Below, in pieces: positions 31,703 to 33,776 of a DNA stretch of 33,776 bases (position 1 is its first letter; every line of letters begins with the position of its first letter). Origin of the DNA: Subtercola sp. (GTDB lineage: Bacteria > Actinomycetota > Actinomycetes > Actinomycetales > Microbacteriaceae); contig JAODBC010000026.1 of NCBI GenBank assembly GCA_025463765.1, positions 1 through 33,776 of the forward strand. The letters run 5' to 3'. Both the position numbers and the translations under genes were made by a program. The notes below the pieces were generated by a model that was not told where the DNA came from, made no database searches, and worked only from the letters and a program-made list of their open reading frames with translations.

Positions 31703-31740
31703 GTGACGGGGGCGTGACTGCGACGTGACAGGTGCGTGAC
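31703..31740 (-). promoter_or_regulatory. four GTCAC direct repeats at exact 11-bp period
   Basis: On the plus strand GTGAC starts at 31703, 31714, 31725 and 31736. Read in the gene direction these are GTCAC-N6 repeats ending about 58 bases upstream of the ATG at 31645. One-turn-spaced direct repeats are the binding geometry of SARP and OmpR/PhoP-type winged-helix activators. A TACGAG hexamer follows the last repeat after 8 bases. Confidence 0.65.
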
Positions 31741-31796
31741 AAGCTGGATTTCGGCCGCGGATGCCCGCAGTCGGTGCCTGCGCAGGCTTTCCGTGA

Positions 31797-31902
31797 GCAT
31801 CCGGATGCCTGAACCTGTACTTGCGCAAGCGCCGCCCCGGGCATCCGGATGCTCGAACCTGTGCTCGCGTAAGCGCCGCCCCCGGCATCCGAATGCCCAC
31901 CG
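31797..31902. repeat. 44-bp tandem repeat between divergent genes
   Basis: Two 44-bp units start with GCATCCGGATGC at 31797 and 31841, and a partial third starts at 31885. A diverged unit may precede them from about 31757. Each begins with the palindromic word GCATCCGGATGC. The array lies directly upstream of the DUF3151 promoter. Confidence 0.8.
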
Positions 31903-31911
31903 CCGCTTTGA

Positions 31912-31917
31912 TAGGAT
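31912..31917 (+). promoter_or_regulatory. putative -10 of the DUF3151-purA operon (leaderless)
   Basis: TAGGAT lies 5 bases before the GTG at 31923. Confidence 0.45.
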
Positions 31918-31922
31918 CGAGT

Positions 31923-32486
31923 GTGACCGGCGAAAACCTTCTTGGCGTGCCCCCGACCCTGCTGAACCCCGAGGACGGAGTGGCTGAGGCGCTCGCCGCC
32001 GAACCACTCGGAGCCGATTCACTCGGAGCCGAACCACTTGGTGCCGATTCGAACAGCGCTCGCGAGCGGCTCGAGGTGATCGTCCGCAGCTTTCCCACCT
32101 CCTCGCTCGTGTGGGCACTGCTCTCTGACGAGGCGTTCGCCGCCGGCCAGGTGATTCCGTCGTACGCGTACGCCCGAGTCGGCTACCACCGCGGCCTCGA
32201 CGCCCTGCGCAAGGGCGGCTGGCGCGGCCAGGGCCCCGTGCCGTGGTCGCACGAACCGAACCGGGGCGTGCTGCGCTCGCTCTACGCGCTGCGTCGCGCG
32301 GCTGAGGCCATCGGCGAGGCCGACGAGGTGACGCGGCTCGGCGATTTTCTGCAGATGTCAGACCCGGGTGCCGTCGCCGCCATCGAGGCCGAGACGCACG
32401 CTGCACCCCGCGCCGCTGAACGCGCCGCTGAACGCAGCTCTGAACCCATCTCTGAAGCCAGCTCTGAAGCCACGGAAGGGCTCTGA
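31923..32486 (+). CDS. DUF3151 family protein
   Basis: This 187-residue cytosolic protein has an N-terminal [19 protein letters not shown], a central helical block ([40 protein letters not shown]) and [20 protein letters not shown], all as in DUF3151, an actinobacterial family usually found next to purA. Its function is unknown. Two low-complexity stretches differ from the core: three 15-bp units at 32001-32045 (PLGAD/S repeat) and a C-terminal run of AAER/SSE repeats. The GTG start fits the -10 and the family N-terminus. purA starts 4 bases after the stop. Confidence 0.88.
   Translation: MTGENLLGVPPTLLNPEDGVAEALAAEPLGADSLGAEPLGADSNSARERLEVIVRSFPTSSLVWALLSDEAFAAGQVIPSYAYARVGYHRGLDALRKGGWRGQGPVPWSHEPNRGVLRSLYALRRAAEAIGEADEVTRLGDFLQMSDPGAVAAIEAETHAAPRAAERAAERSSEPISEASSEATEGL
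32001..32045 (+). repeat. three 15-bp units inside the DUF3151 gene
   Basis: Units GAACCACTCGGAGCC, GATTCACTCGGAGCC and GAACCACTTGGTGCC follow one another in frame and encode [10 protein letters not shown] pentapeptides. Confidence 0.75.
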
Positions 32487-32490
32487 ACAC

Positions 32491-33776
32491 ATGCCTGCAA
32501 TCGTCTTGATCGGTGCCCAGTGGGGCGACGAGGGTAAAGGCAAAGCGACCGACCTGCTCGGCAGCCGGGTAGATTACGTCGTCAAGTTCAACGGCGGCAA
32601 CAATGCCGGCCACACCGTGGTGATCGGCACCCAGAAGTACGCCCTGCACCTGCTGCCGTCGGGCATCCTGACCCCGAACGTGACGCCGGTCATCACCAAC
32701 GGCGTGGTGGTCGACATCGAGGTGCTCTTTCACGAACTCGAAGCCCTCACCTCGCGGGGAGTGGATGTCTCGCGGCTCCTCATCAGCGCGAACGCTCACG
32801 TCATCACCGCCTACCACCGCACGCTCGACAAGGTCACAGAGCGGTTCTTGGGCAAACGCCAGATCGGCACCACCGGCCGCGGAATCGGCCCGGCCTACGC
32901 CGACAAGATCAACCGCGTCGGCATTCGCATTCAAGACCTCTTCGACGCGAACATCTTGCGCCAGAAGGTCGAGGGCGCGCTCGAGCAGAAGAACCATCTG
33001 CTGGTGAAGGTGTACAACCGCCGGGCCATTGCCATCGACGAAGTCGTCGACGACCTGCTCTCGTACGCAGAGCGGCTGCGTCCGATGGTCGCTGACACGT
33101 CGCTCGTGCTGAACCGCGCGCTCGACGAAGGCAAGACCGTCTTGTTCGAGGGTGGCCAGGCCACGATGCTCGACGTGGATCACGGCACCTACCCGTTCGT
33201 GACGTCGTCGAACGCGACGTCTGGGGGAGCATCCACGGGTTCCGGCGTGGCGCCGAACCGCATCGACCGGGTCATCGGCATCGTCAAGGCGTACACGACG
33301 CGAGTGGGTGCTGGTCCGTTTCCCACCGAACTGTTCGACGAGTCGGGTGAGTTCTTGCGCGCCAACGGCTTCGAATTCGGCACCACCACGGGCCGCCCGC
33401 GGCGCTGCGGCTGGTACGACGCCCCCGTGGCACGGTACTCGGCGCGCATCAACGGTGTGACCGACTTCGTGCTCACGAAACTGGATGTTCTGACCGGCCT
33501 TTCAACGATTCCGGTGTGTGTCGCGTACGACGTCGACGGTGTGCGGGTCGACGAGGTTCCCGTCTCGCAGAGCGACTTTCACCACGCCGTGCCGATCTAC
33601 GAAGAGTTTCCGGGCTGGAGCGAAGACATCACGGGTGCGCGTTCGTTCTCAGATCTGCCCGTCAACGCGCAGAACTACGTGCTCGCCGTCGAAGCCATGA
33701 GTGGTGCGCGCATCTCGGCCATCGGCGTAGGCCCGGGTCGCGAGGCCATCGTCGTGCGGCACGACCTGCTGGGTGC
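32491..33776 (+). CDS. purA: adenylosuccinate synthetase (stop lies beyond window end)
   Basis: The visible 428 residues are almost the whole protein (usual length 427-432). The enzyme joins IMP and aspartate with GTP to adenylosuccinate in AMP synthesis. The start is [20 protein letters not shown] with catalytic D13 and GTP loop GDEGKGK; then NNAGHTV (H40), [46 protein letters not shown] and [16 protein letters not shown] 8-14 bases before the ATG is a good ribosome binding site. It is probably cotranscribed with the DUF3151 gene. Confidence 0.97.
   Translation, partial: MPAIVLIGAQWGDEGKGKATDLLGSRVDYVVKFNGGNNAGHTVVIGTQKYALHLLPSGILTPNVTPVITNGVVVDIEVLFHELEALTSRGVDVSRLLISANAHVITAYHRTLDKVTERFLGKRQIGTTGRGIGPAYADKINRVGIRIQDLFDANILRQKVEGALEQKNHLLVKVYNRRAIAIDEVVDDLLSYAERLRPMVADTSLVLNRALDEGKTVLFEGGQATMLDVDHGTYPFVTSSNATSGGASTGSGVAPNRIDRVIGIVKAYTTRVGAGPFPTELFDESGEFLRANGFEFGTTTGRPRRCGWYDAPVARYSARINGVTDFVLTKLDVLTGLSTIPVCVAYDVDGVRVDEVPVSQSDFHHAVPIYEEFPGWSEDITGARSFSDLPVNAQNYVLAVEAMSGARISAIGVGPGREAIVVRHDLLG

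Noticed and set aside
31797..31902. The 44-bp units resemble a short CRISPR array.
   Set aside because: The whole unit is repeated with no unique spacer, only two and a half copies exist, and no cas gene is near.
31646..32098. An N-terminal extension of the surface protein through the upstream repeats.
   Set aside because: The extension would read through the 44-bp repeats and the 11-bp operator and overlap the DUF3151 gene; the ATG at 31645 has a good ribosome binding site and begins the signal peptide.
1..33776. Search for tRNA, rRNA, integrase, transposase or phage genes that would mark a mobile island.
   Set aside because: None was recognised; the gene order looks chromosomal, so I do not call an island despite the AT-richer propeller gene.

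Overview
The window is GC-rich, densely packed actinobacterial chromosome, most likely from the family Microbacteriaceae. This is inferred from the very high GC at third codon positions, frequent GTG starts, a leaderless start style with a TAnnnT hexamer about 6 bases before the start codon, the recurring word GGATGC/GCATCC, and the DUF3151 gene next to purA. I see no rRNA, tRNA, CRISPR array, transposase, integrase or phage gene. The region looks like ordinary chromosome with housekeeping genes (xthA, pyrE, trmH-like, purA) between accessory transport and surface modules.

Layout. 1-141 is the 3' end of an unidentified gene. 227-3104 holds a YdeI/DUF1905-type protein and an acyltransferase/SGNH membrane protein, followed by an 11-unit 15-bp minisatellite and a palindromic element. 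3427-8676 holds an AEC-type permease, xthA, pyrE, a septum-formation-like membrane protein and a DUF2207 protein. 8826-10278 is a divergent TetR / metallo-beta-lactamase-fold pair with a nested palindromic operator. 10392-11713 has a HAD-IIA phosphatase and a small unknown protein. 11814-15416 is a manganese module: mntR, a two-TM PH-like protein and, convergently, an NRAMP transporter. Both mntR and mntH carry large low-complexity insertions. 15511-18535 has a SpoU-type RNA methyltransferase, a secreted YVTN-type beta-propeller and an L,D-transpeptidase lipoprotein. 18745-25158 runs rightward: an SMR pump, a DHA2-type MFS pump, an NMT1-type ABC importer (ATPase, permease, binding lipoprotein) and a membrane-anchored sulfite-oxidase-family molybdoenzyme.

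25171-28843 is a leftward three-gene operon joined by ATGA overlaps: a TetR regulator, a protein with an ABC-ATPase outline but no recognisable catalytic motifs, and a YhgE/Pip-type membrane protein. A perfect 12+4+12 palindrome overlaps its promoter. 28920-31645 (leftward) holds a CxxCxGxG mini-protein, a small SARP-type regulator and an LAETG-anchored surface protein made of Cys-pair modules on a Thr/Pro stalk. The surface gene is preceded by four GTCAC repeats exactly 11 bp apart, the geometry SARP and PhoP-type regulators bind. 31923-33776 is a DUF3151 gene and purA, which runs off the end.

The most interesting items are the candidate SARP / 11-bp-repeat / surface-protein circuit, the catalytically dead ABC-like partner of the YhgE/Pip protein, and the repeat-driven protein expansions in mntR, mntH and the ABC ATPase, one of which contains a 63-bp palindrome translated in frame. 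All functional calls come from reading motifs by eye; no database search was run.
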